This document shows positions 1 to 5,984 of a stretch of 6,733 nt of DNA, in pieces. This DNA is from Robiginitomaculum sp. (GTDB taxonomy: Bacteria; Pseudomonadota; Alphaproteobacteria; Caulobacterales; Maricaulaceae), in NCBI GenBank assembly GCA_027071965.1, contig JALSYJ010000338.1, forward strand, positions 1-6,733, in the 5' to 3' direction. Numbering within the stretch: position 1 is the stretch's first letter; every line of letters starts with the position of its first letter. A program made the translations under genes and the position numbers. The notes beneath the pieces are model-generated. The model did not search any database. It saw only the letters and a list, made by a program, of their open reading frames with translations, and had not been told where the DNA came from.

Positions 1-51
1 CAACCGTTTGATCCGGAGCCATGGCTAAAAAAAGACATAAATGCCGGGTAG
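1..51 (+). CDS. C-terminal tail of a probable EnvC-type murein hydrolase activator (M23 family), partial
   Basis: The first frame is open from the window edge to a TAG at 49-51 and reads QPFDPEPWLKKDINAG. A 'P-x-D-P-x-PWL' ending is typical of EnvC-like LytM/M23 proteins, where it follows the last strand of the LytM fold. Only 16 codons are present, so no catalytic or activator residues can be checked. The identification leans on context: envC-like genes commonly sit directly before an S41 protease gene and a yibQ-like gene in Alphaproteobacteria, and envC is next to yibQ in E. coli. If correct, the protein acts in the periplasm to activate amidases at the division site. The stop codon and frame are certain; the family is an inference. 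Confidence 0.55.
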   Translation, partial: QPFDPEPWLKKDINAG

Positions 52-146
52 ACAACGGCTCGAAACGGGATTTTATGTTGGCATTGCATTTGCAGAACCA
101 GCAAAAATAAGTAAGCTGGGATTCAAGTATACGGGACGGAAACAAA

Positions 147-1526
147 ATGCGATATCTAACACTGGTTTTGGCAACTTTTGCTGGCATGATGCTGGGCGGA
201 TTGGGGCTGACATATAAGGTAGCCTCGGCTGAGCCTGATAATCGTACCACATATCAGGAATTAAACCTGTTTATGGATATTCTGACCCGGGTGAGGTCGG
301 ACTATGTATCTGAGGAAAAAGATCAAAAATTGATCGAGGCCGCCATTCAGGGAATGCTGACCTCGCTTGATCCTCATTCAGGCTATCTGCCTCCAGAACA
401 ATTTGAAGATATGCAGGTGCAATCCAGTGGAGAATATGGCGGGCTTGGCCTTGAGGTTACTATTCGCCAAGGTGCGGTAAAAGTGGTGACACCGATTGAT
501 GACACTCCGGCAGCACGGGCCGGTGTCGAGGCCGGAGACTATATTACAGGGATTAATGGAACGTCGATTTTAGGCGGCTCATTAAGCGAAGCGGTCGACG
601 AAATGCGTGGGCCTGCGGGTACGCCTATTACAATTACGGTAATGCGCAAGGGTGTTGATGAGCCAATTGATTTTACTATTATTCGAGAGATTATCACGAT
701 CAGGTCAGTCGCTTCACGAATAGAAGATGAAAATATCGGATATTTGCGCATTTCAATTTTTAATGAGAATACCGGAGAACTGGCACGAGAAGCGATTAAA
801 GAACTAAAGGCCACGGCCAAAACCCCGTTAAAGGGGTTGATTTTGGATCTGCGTAACAATCCAGGCGGATTGCTCAATCAGGCCGTTGAAGTTTCCAACT
901 TGTTTCTTGACGGTGGAGAGGTGGTTTCCACACGGGGCCGCGACCCGCGAGATATAGAGCGCTACAATGCGCGTAAAGGCGATTTACTTGAAGGTTTGCC
1001 ATTGATTGTACTGATCAATGCAGGATCGGCATCTGCTTCGGAAATTGTTGCAGGAGCAGTTCAGGATCGTGAACGCGGAACTTTGATCGGGCTAAAAACC
1101 TTTGGAAAAGGATCAGTGCAGACGGTTATTCCGCTAAATGGCGGTCGTGATGGAGCTTTGCGTCTTACTACTGCGCGCTATTACACCCCTGCCGGTCGTT
1201 CAATTCAGGCAAAGGGTATTACTCCGGATATTGAAATATCCCATCGCCGCATTACAAAATCAGAAAATCAAGTGACGGAAGCAGATCTTCCCAATGCCCT
1301 GAAAAATGAAATCGAGGCTGCAAAGCAGGCCAAGCAGGAAAAACAGGAAAATCAAGATCAAACAGCAGAAGATATAGATAATACTAATCTTGAGACAGAA
1401 GATGTTATAAATGCCGAAATGCCGCCAGAGGATTTCCCAGAAGGCGAGGATTACCAACTAAAGCGTGCCAAGGAAATTTTAAGTGAACTGGTGTTAACAG
1501 CAGAGGCAGGAACTCAAAAGGGCTGA
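147..1526 (+). CDS. ctpA: S41 family carboxy-terminal processing protease (CtpA-like), secreted
   Basis: This is a periplasmic serine protease that trims or degrades proteins from their C-terminus; in other bacteria such enzymes control peptidoglycan hydrolases and envelope proteins. The 459-residue protein starts with a signal peptide (hydrophobic residues 4-22, likely cleavage after Ala28 in VASA|EP). A PDZ domain covers about 95-180, and the S41 core about 185-365. The catalytic Ser-Lys dyad is visible: Ser296 in GSASASEI and Lys321 in FGKGSVQ, 25 residues apart as in known members. The substrate-binding segment LDLRNNPGG lies at 233-241. An acidic, Gln/Lys-rich linker (about 385-435) precedes a C-terminal DYQLKRAKEIL helix common in the family. 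ATG 147 is the only good start, because an in-frame stop lies at 108-110; GGGACGGA at 133-140 can serve as ribosome binding site. It follows the EnvC-like gene and precedes the YibQ-like gene. The substrate cannot be deduced. Confidence 0.95.
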   Translation: MRYLTLVLATFAGMMLGGLGLTYKVASAEPDNRTTYQELNLFMDILTRVRSDYVSEEKDQKLIEAAIQGMLTSLDPHSGYLPPEQFEDMQVQSSGEYGGLGLEVTIRQGAVKVVTPIDDTPAARAGVEAGDYITGINGTSILGGSLSEAVDEMRGPAGTPITITVMRKGVDEPIDFTIIREIITIRSVASRIEDENIGYLRISIFNENTGELAREAIKELKATAKTPLKGLILDLRNNPGGLLNQAVEVSNLFLDGGEVVSTRGRDPRDIERYNARKGDLLEGLPLIVLINAGSASASEIVAGAVQDRERGTLIGLKTFGKGSVQTVIPLNGGRDGALRLTTARYYTPAGRSIQAKGITPDIEISHRRITKSENQVTEADLPNALKNEIEAAKQAKQEKQENQDQTAEDIDNTNLETEDVINAEMPPEDFPEGEDYQLKRAKEILSELVLTAEAGTQKG

Positions 1527-1542
1527 TAAGATTACCTCTTTG

Positions 1543-1550
1543 TTAACCAT
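1543..1550 (+). promoter_or_regulatory. TTAACCAT motif, possible CtrA-type half site
   Basis: The spacer after ctpA contains TTAACCAT followed one base later by TTTAC. The same octamer occurs at 3757-3764, the start of the next large spacer. TTAACCAT resembles half of the CtrA recognition sequence (TTAA-N7-TTAA) of Alphaproteobacteria. The second half here is imperfect (TTAC, one base out of register), so binding by CtrA is only a suggestion. Confidence 0.3.
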
Positions 1551-1570
1551 GTTTACGCTATCGGATAGCA

Positions 1571-2854
1571 ATGAATTTAGTTGCAAATGCTAAATTTGTT
1601 TCAGGGTTTTCCAAGGGAAATAATAAGCACATGGCCCGATTTTCTACTTCTGTGTTTTCGGGATTGTCAGCCAGACAAATACATTTGATTGCTGGTAGTT
1701 CTCTGGCAGGTCTGATCGTTGTGGTGCTTTTGTCAATTGCCATATTTGGCAAAGCTGATTCGGCTTTCCCCACTGCTTCTCTTGATATCCCGTCTCTGGC
1801 CGAACAAAGCGTAATACAAGCAGGATTGCGCACAGAGCAACCGGGGGCTGAACTGGTGTCGGTGGTGCATCAGGATGATCAGGATATACGTCTTCCGGGT
1901 ATTTCTGACCTCACCCAAGACACAGCACAGCATAAAAAAACTCTGCCAAATAAGCCAAAACCTGAAAATTATGACATTCCGCACTCTCCTGATGCTCTGG
2001 CGGCGGTGCCATTTCCGGGCCTTACAGAAGCTGGCCCCGGTGGCTTATTGCCCAAATTAGGCCCAAAGGGTGAAAAACCATCGCTGGTTTATGCAAGACC
2101 CTTTGAAATAGATATCTCCAGGCCTGTGGTCTCGATTGTGGTGGGCGGATTGGGAATGATGCAGCGCACCACGCAGGCTGCCATTGACGAGCTGCCACCG
2201 GAAGTTACTTTATCCTTCGTTCCCTATACGCCTGATTTGCAAACATGGATCAATCGCGCACGGGCTAAGGGCCATGAAGTTTTAATCGAATTGCCAATGG
2301 AGCCTTTTGGTTATCCAGAGACTGACCCCGGCCCTTATACCTTGTTGTCATCTGCAAGTTCAGCAGAAAACACTAGGCGACTTGAATGGCTGCTTAGTCG
2401 TGCCACCGGATATTTTGGTGTGACTAATTATATGGGATCTAAATTAACCGCTTCGGAAAACGCCATGGCTCCGGTCTTTCGAGGCTTAAACTCAAGGGGC
2501 TTGCAGTTCTTGTATGATGGCCAAACCCGCCGGTCATCTTTGAAGAATGTTGCAACCAAAGAGGGGCTGGGATGGACAACGGCGGATCGAATTTTAGATA
2601 GCAAACAAACAATAGCTGCCATTGATGATCAATTGTTGCGCCTGGAAGCTCAGGCCATTCAAAACGGCAGTGCTATTGGCAAGGGTTTTTCCTGGCCGGT
2701 AACTATCAAACAGCTCAAGGAATGGACGGGGTCTTTGCATGCCAAGGGTTATCAGTTGGCTCCGGTTTCCGCTGTTATAAAAATGCGCAATCAGGACGAA
2801 AAAGCAGGTGGCAAACTGCATACCGTACAAAATTCAGCTCCAAAGCGCCATTAG
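1571..2854 (+). CDS. Divergent polysaccharide deacetylase family protein (YibQ-like), membrane-anchored, probably not a metal enzyme
   Basis: The protein has a short N-terminal cytoplasmic part, one membrane helix (about 38-60), a Pro-rich low-complexity periplasmic linker (about 65-180) and a C-terminal NodB-like domain of the divergent polysaccharide deacetylase family (about 183-405). Family landmarks seen are SIVVGGLGMMQ (188-198), GHEVLIELPMEPFGYP (234-249), TGYFGVTNYMGSKLTA (279-294) and RGLQFLYDG (309-317). Compared with E. coli YibQ, the IDD metal-binding motif is VGG, NNHMG is TNYMG, and GHPHP is GKGFSWP, so the usual Asp and His ligands are missing. As I recall, other alphaproteobacterial members share these losses, which points to a structural or binding role in the envelope. 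The start is uncertain: ATG 1571 has only a weak GGA upstream, while ATG 1631 (407 residues, helix retained) has AAGGG at 1613-1617, rather far upstream. It lies 44 bases after ctpA and 6 before rppH. Confidence 0.88.
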   Translation: MNLVANAKFVSGFSKGNNKHMARFSTSVFSGLSARQIHLIAGSSLAGLIVVVLLSIAIFGKADSAFPTASLDIPSLAEQSVIQAGLRTEQPGAELVSVVHQDDQDIRLPGISDLTQDTAQHKKTLPNKPKPENYDIPHSPDALAAVPFPGLTEAGPGGLLPKLGPKGEKPSLVYARPFEIDISRPVVSIVVGGLGMMQRTTQAAIDELPPEVTLSFVPYTPDLQTWINRARAKGHEVLIELPMEPFGYPETDPGPYTLLSSASSAENTRRLEWLLSRATGYFGVTNYMGSKLTASENAMAPVFRGLNSRGLQFLYDGQTRRSSLKNVATKEGLGWTTADRILDSKQTIAAIDDQLLRLEAQAIQNGSAIGKGFSWPVTIKQLKEWTGSLHAKGYQLAPVSAVIKMRNQDEKAGGKLHTVQNSAPKRH

Positions 2855-2860
2855 GATAAA

Positions 2861-3343
2861 ATGAAACGGGATTTGGAAAAATACCGGGCTAATGCGGCCG
2901 TTGTGGTATTTAACGCAAGGGGCAAGGTTTTGATCTGTCATCGCGCCGGGGAAATAGGCGATCATTGCTGGCAGTTCCCGCAAGGAGGTATTGATAAGGG
3001 TGAAAAGCCATTACAGGCGGCCTATCGTGAATTATTTGAAGAAACTGGCATTGAGCGCAAGTACACAGAAAAAATAGGAAAAATCAAAGGTTGGCTGGCA
3101 TATGACTTTCCAGAGGACGTCAATTTTGCACCAAACAAGCGTAAACACTGGTTGGGGCAAAAACAAAAATGGTTCGCGATGCGGTTTTTGGGGAAGGGTG
3201 AACATATTAAACTGGATATGCACCAGCCACCGGAATTTGATCAATGGATGTGGGCTGATCTTGCGCAGGTTCCGCAAATGACTATCTACTGGAAGCGTGA
3301 TGTATATCATCAGGTGGTTTGCGAATTTTCACGCTTTACATAA
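2861..3343 (+). CDS. rppH: RNA pyrophosphohydrolase, Nudix family
   Basis: RppH removes pyrophosphate from the 5' triphosphate end of RNA and so opens transcripts to 5'-end-dependent decay in the cytoplasm. The 160-residue protein is slightly shorter than E. coli RppH. The complete Nudix box (G-x5-E-x7-REU-x-EE-x-GU) lies at residues 42-64, with Gly42, Glu48, Arg56-Glu57, Glu60-Glu61 and Gly63 all present. The preceding WQFPQGGID (37-45) is a hallmark of RppH rather than other Nudix hydrolases, as are GQKQKWFAMRF (99-109) and the C-terminal KRDVYHQVVCEF (145-156). The start ATG is 6 bases after the yibQ-like stop, and AGGA at 2853-2856 overlaps that stop codon, so translation is likely coupled. 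A few family members hydrolyse dinucleoside polyphosphates instead, but the motif set favours RppH. Confidence 0.93.
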   Translation: MKRDLEKYRANAAVVVFNARGKVLICHRAGEIGDHCWQFPQGGIDKGEKPLQAAYRELFEETGIERKYTEKIGKIKGWLAYDFPEDVNFAPNKRKHWLGQKQKWFAMRFLGKGEHIKLDMHQPPEFDQWMWADLAQVPQMTIYWKRDVYHQVVCEFSRFT

Positions 3344-3352
3344 ATAGCTCAT

Positions 3353-3358
3353 GTGAGG
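3353..3358 (+). promoter_or_regulatory. Ribosome binding site GTGAGG that decides the VanZ-like start
   Basis: GTGAGG lies 6 bases before a GTG at 3365. It could itself be read as a GTG start codon at 3353, but its spacing fits a Shine-Dalgarno element for GTG 3365. The same GTGAGG plus 6-base spacing occurs before the response regulator ATG at 5297. Confidence 0.5.
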
Positions 3359-3364
3359 CCTGCG

Positions 3365-3760
3365 GTGAGTATAAAATATGCAAATTTACTTGTTTTGATC
3401 ATCCGACCGTTATTCTTCCTTACATTGTTTATGGTCACAGTTTTGTCATTGTGGCCGGGAAGCGCCCATCCGCCAACATCACCATGGTCAGACAAGCTGG
3501 GTCACGCTCTGGCCTATTTTGTACTTGGTCTGCAATGGCAGTTGGGCTGGCATGGATCAGTACGCAGCCGGTTGGCAGGGCTTGGTTTTTTATTGTTATA
3601 TAGCGCGGGCATGGAGCTGTTTCAGGGGCTGGCTATAATTGGACGCACAACATCTGTGGCTGATATGATCGCAAATGGTTCAGGCCTGTTATTGTCTGCA
3701 GGCTTTGCTCTGGTTTTACGTTTTACTTGGCCGGGGTCATTTTCCAAAAAGAAGTATTAA
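3365..3760 (+). CDS. VanZ-like small integral membrane protein
   Basis: This predicted protein of 131 residues has four membrane helices and belongs to the VanZ-like family, whose molecular function is generally unknown; the founder, VanZ, gives low-level teicoplanin resistance. Family signatures are visible: SDKLGHALAYFVLGLQ, between and into helix 2; the helix 3 segment ending YSAGMELFQG; and RTTSVADMIANGSGLLL leading into helix 4. The conserved Asp, Lys, His, Glu-x-x-Gln, Arg and Asp-x-x-Ala-Asn positions are all retained. The C-terminus is basic (SKKKY), consistent with a cytoplasmic end. I chose GTG 3365 because GTGAGG at 3353-3358 is well placed as its ribosome binding site; GTG 3353 would add only four residues. 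It begins 21 bases after rppH and is probably the last gene of that operon. There is no van-type resistance context, so a general envelope role is more likely than antibiotic resistance. Confidence 0.85.
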   Translation: MSIKYANLLVLIIRPLFFLTLFMVTVLSLWPGSAHPPTSPWSDKLGHALAYFVLGLQWQLGWHGSVRSRLAGLGFLLLYSAGMELFQGLAIIGRTTSVADMIANGSGLLLSAGFALVLRFTWPGSFSKKKY

Positions 3761-3764
3761 CCAT
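3757..3764 (+). promoter_or_regulatory. Second TTAACCAT motif, before the repeat-protein gene
   Basis: TTAACCAT overlaps the TAA stop of the VanZ-like gene and opens the spacer before the peptidoglycan-binding protein. A GTTTAC element, which also follows the first copy at 1543-1550, occurs here at 3795-3800. The repeat of the octamer at the head of two intergenic spacers suggests a regulator site, possibly CtrA-like, but no full TTAA-N7-TTAA is present. Confidence 0.3.
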
Positions 3765-3809
3765 AAACTTTTGTGGAATTTTTACCGAAAACGTGTTTAC
3801 TTTTCTTTT

Positions 3810-3815
3810 GATAAT
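3810..3815 (+). promoter_or_regulatory. Possible -10 element for the peptidoglycan-binding protein gene
   Basis: GATAAT matches five of six bases of the sigma-70 -10 consensus and sits in the AT-rich 75-base spacer. Transcription would start near 3822 and leave a short leader holding the AGG ribosome binding site (3826-3828). No good -35 hexamer is found 16-18 bases upstream, so the call is weak; an activator bound further upstream could compensate. Confidence 0.25.
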
Positions 3816-3835
3816 TGTGACGTGCAGGTAGTTTG

Positions 3836-5161
3836 ATGGCTGTGGCAGTAGTAAATTGGCCCAAGGCCCATAAGGTAGGTGTCAGTGCTTTCTGTAGTGT
3901 TGCGCTGGCCTCGTCCGCATTGGCAGTATCCAGTGCCGGGTCCAATTTCCCCTATGATGCGCCGCCAGATGGTGAACCAGGTGAATGCTTTGCCCGGGTA
4001 CTGGTGCCGGCACAGTATCAAACATATTCCGAGCAGGTGGCTATTGATGATGGTGGCAGTAGAATTTCTGTATCCGCTCCACAGTTTGCAGCAAAAAAGC
4101 ATAAATACATATTGCGAGATGCGTCGGTTCGCTATGAAGTTCGGCAACCTGTCTATAAACGCGTTAACGAAAAAGTTATGGTCAGGCCCGGTTATCAAAC
4201 CTTGCAGGTCATTCCTGGTGAATATCGCACGGTAAACGAACAGGTGCAGGTCTCACCTCCAAGGCTTAGCTGGAAACCCGGGGCATCCTTGGCCTCAAGA
4301 GCCGGGGTGAAGTTGACACAAACCCGGCAAGGTGAAGTTTACTGTCTGGTGGAAGAACCAGCAGAAACACAAACCATTTCAAAGCGGGTGCAGGTGCGCC
4401 AGGAACGTGTGCAAGCCATAAATGTGCCGCCTGTTTATCGTATGATTACCCGTGAGGTTCTGGTTGATCCTGGCGGAGTCAGAGAAGTGCATATACCGGC
4501 GCAATATGGATATTATGAAGCTCAATATGTTACGCAGCCCGCCCGACAGGTACGACATCCTGTTGCGCCACGCATGGCAAATGTCACTCGCAAGAAGCAG
4601 GTTTCTGGCGAAAAATTTCGCTGGATAAAGGTGTTGTGCGAGACAAATGCAACCCCGGCTGCAATCTCCGAGGTTCAAGGCCTGCTTCACAAACAGGGCC
4701 TGTACCAAGGCCCGGTTGATGGTCAAACCAGCCCGGATATGGAGGCTGCAATTGCCAGTTACCAGCAGCAGATGAATATTCCTCACGGAGGGTTTTTATC
4801 TTTGCAGACCATTGAACATTTGCGTAATGGGGCGGGCCCGTTGCCGGTGCCTTTTGCTTCTGGACATGCTAAAGCCTCGCATCAGATAGCCACGGCCCCG
4901 ATGCAGTATTCCTATGAAAGTCAGGAAAACAATCGTGTCAGTTCTTATGACTCACAAGTCTGGCAAGGTACAGGACAATATCAAAGTCACGAGCAGGAAG
5001 TTGTGCGGCATGATTTGCATGCGCAGTGGAACGGGGAAGGAGCCTCTAATATGGTTTCTGAACATGACACAATTCCTACGCAGTCAGAGGCCCAGCCTTT
5101 CTTGCATCGTGGCGTTCAGCAATGGCATAATGGCCCATTATTAAGCTGGTCTGGTAAATAA
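3836..5161 (+). CDS. Secreted repeat protein with C-terminal peptidoglycan-binding domain
   Basis: Numbering is from ATG 3836 (441 residues). A hydrophobic, Ala/Ser-rich segment (about 12-34) looks like a signal peptide; there is no proper lipobox. Residues about 50-267 form two related blocks of PAxY-type repeats with a strict 23-residue register (Tyr61, Phe84, Tyr107, Tyr130, then Thr178, Tyr201, Tyr224, Met247). Each block ends in a conserved Trp (146, 263). A peptidoglycan_binding_1-type domain follows (about 273-329), with the pattern EVQGLLHKQGLYQGPVDG and later AIASYQQQMNI. The tail (333-441) is rich in Gln, Ser and His and is probably disordered. Proteins with such PAxY repeats plus this domain occur in Alphaproteobacteria; I infer a periplasmic, wall-bound structural role. 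ATG 3836 is preferred over the adjoining TTG 3833 because AGG at 3826-3828 lies 7 bases before it. The gene stands apart from its neighbours and may have its own promoter. Confidence 0.85.
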   Translation: MAVAVVNWPKAHKVGVSAFCSVALASSALAVSSAGSNFPYDAPPDGEPGECFARVLVPAQYQTYSEQVAIDDGGSRISVSAPQFAAKKHKYILRDASVRYEVRQPVYKRVNEKVMVRPGYQTLQVIPGEYRTVNEQVQVSPPRLSWKPGASLASRAGVKLTQTRQGEVYCLVEEPAETQTISKRVQVRQERVQAINVPPVYRMITREVLVDPGGVREVHIPAQYGYYEAQYVTQPARQVRHPVAPRMANVTRKKQVSGEKFRWIKVLCETNATPAAISEVQGLLHKQGLYQGPVDGQTSPDMEAAIASYQQQMNIPHGGFLSLQTIEHLRNGAGPLPVPFASGHAKASHQIATAPMQYSYESQENNRVSSYDSQVWQGTGQYQSHEQEVVRHDLHAQWNGEGASNMVSEHDTIPTQSEAQPFLHRGVQQWHNGPLLSWSGK

Positions 5162-5189
5162 CAGAACTTTACAGGTGTTTTTGCACAAG

Positions 5190-5229
5190 CTCGTACGTAA
5201 TTATTAAGTTTCGTCTGATAATGTACGAG
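5190..5229. repeat. Spaced inverted repeat CTCGTAC...GTACGAG, possible operator
   Basis: CTCGTAC at 5190-5196 is a perfect inverted copy of GTACGAG at 5223-5229. The starts of the arms are 33 bases apart, about three helical turns. Inside, ATTAT and ATAAT can extend pairing if three left-arm bases bulge out. A GATAAT hexamer (5217-5222) touches the right arm. No run of T follows, so it is not a normal terminator. It lies in the 135-base spacer before the response regulator, where an operator or an RNA hairpin are both possible. Confidence 0.4.
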
Positions 5230-5284
5230 AATGGCTTGCTTTAGACCATTATTGTTCTTTATAGCGTTCCTGTGCAGTTAGTGT

Positions 5285-5290
5285 GTGAGG
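5285..5290 (+). promoter_or_regulatory. Ribosome binding site GTGAGG that decides the response regulator start
   Basis: GTGAGG lies 6 bases before ATG 5297. A gene start at GTG 5285 is formally possible but would use the ribosome binding site itself as its first codons, adding only MRFD before the natural start. Confidence 0.55.
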
Positions 5291-5296
5291 TTTGAT

Positions 5297-5851
5297 ATGG
5301 CTGGTCTTGACCAGGTAACAATTTTGGTACTGGAAGATAACTCGCATATGGCGTTGATACTGCGCGAGGTAATGCGCGGATTTGGCCTTCGGGATATTCG
5401 CGAAGCCAGAGACGTGGCCACCGCCTTTGAGATCATAAAAGACAATCATGTGGACATTGCGCTTGTAGACCACAATTTAGGCGATTTGGACGGCAATGAG
5501 TTTGTGCAGTTAATCCGCACAGCAGATGACAGCCCCAACCCCTATATCCAAATCATCATGGTCACCGCCCATGGTGATCGCAAAACCGTGATGGAAGCTA
5601 TACGCTCAGGGGCCAATGAATTTATGGTCAAGCCGGTAACCCCGCTTGACCTGTATGAAAAGCTAAGATCCTGTGTCGAGCGCCCACGGCAATTCGTCCG
5701 CACCTCGAATTATTTCGGTCCCGATCGTCGTAGACGCCAGGATCCGGTATACCGAGGCCCGTGGCGACGGGAAAGTGACCCTGAGGGTGGTATTGTGGCT
5801 GATGATCACAGCGCTTCCAGAGGGGGCCGGCCCAATATAATCGAGGGCTAG
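5297..5851 (+). CDS. Stand-alone CheY-like response regulator with arginine-rich C-terminal tail
   Basis: Numbering is from ATG 5297 (184 residues). A single receiver domain covers about 6-128. The acidic pocket is Glu13-Asp14 (VLEDN), the phosphate-accepting Asp is Asp58 (ALVDHN), the switch Thr is Thr90 (MVTAH) and the conserved Lys is Lys112 (FMVKPV). All residues needed for phosphorylation are present. The segment IRTADDSPNPY (73-83) and the following tail, with NYFGPDRRRR (138-147) and YRGPWRR (152-158), match a group of short alphaproteobacterial response regulators that lack a DNA-binding or enzymatic output domain. The tail is probably disordered and basic, and may bind a partner or nucleic acid. 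No histidine kinase is nearby, so the partner is unknown. The downstream gene is convergent, so this gene is probably transcribed alone from the 5162-5296 spacer. It should not be called CheY or DivK on this evidence. Confidence 0.9.
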   Translation: MAGLDQVTILVLEDNSHMALILREVMRGFGLRDIREARDVATAFEIIKDNHVDIALVDHNLGDLDGNEFVQLIRTADDSPNPYIQIIMVTAHGDRKTVMEAIRSGANEFMVKPVTPLDLYEKLRSCVERPRQFVRTSNYFGPDRRRRQDPVYRGPWRRESDPEGGIVADDHSASRGGRPNIIEG

Positions 5852-5984
5852 GGTCAGAAGGCCAAATAACTTTAGTAATACTCTTCCCTCTACTCCCTAT
5901 ACGCCTTCTTGCAAGGATGGATGCCTGATCTAAGTCCGCAATCACGGGGCTTGGTGGCAAGGTTATCTGTCCCTGCTCTTAAAT

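Noticed and set aside
128..133. TATACG as a -10 element for ctpA
   Set aside because: Transcription would begin around 140, cutting off the ribosome binding site at 133-140; upstream pairs such as TTGCAT (84-89) with ATAAGT (107-112) are also poor.
539..877. 112-codon minus-strand open frame inside the S41 protease gene
   Set aside because: It lies wholly opposite a gene with clear PDZ and catalytic motifs; its protein shows no recognisable domain.
3365..3760. Glycopeptide resistance locus because of the VanZ-like protein
   Set aside because: No vanA, vanH, vanX or regulator genes are present, and VanZ-like proteins are common membrane proteins without a resistance role.
4379..4786. 135-codon minus-strand open frame opposite the repeat protein
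   Set aside because: It is antisense to the second repeat block and the peptidoglycan-binding domain; no motif supports it.
5628..5960. 110-codon minus-strand open frame overlapping the response regulator end
   Set aside because: It is antisense to the receiver's conserved Lys region and tail, and its protein has no family motif.
5852..5984. Terminator between the convergent response regulator and symporter genes
   Set aside because: Only weak hairpins such as CTTG/CAAG around 5950-5961 are present, with no adjoining T-run of convincing length; I see no clear intrinsic terminator.
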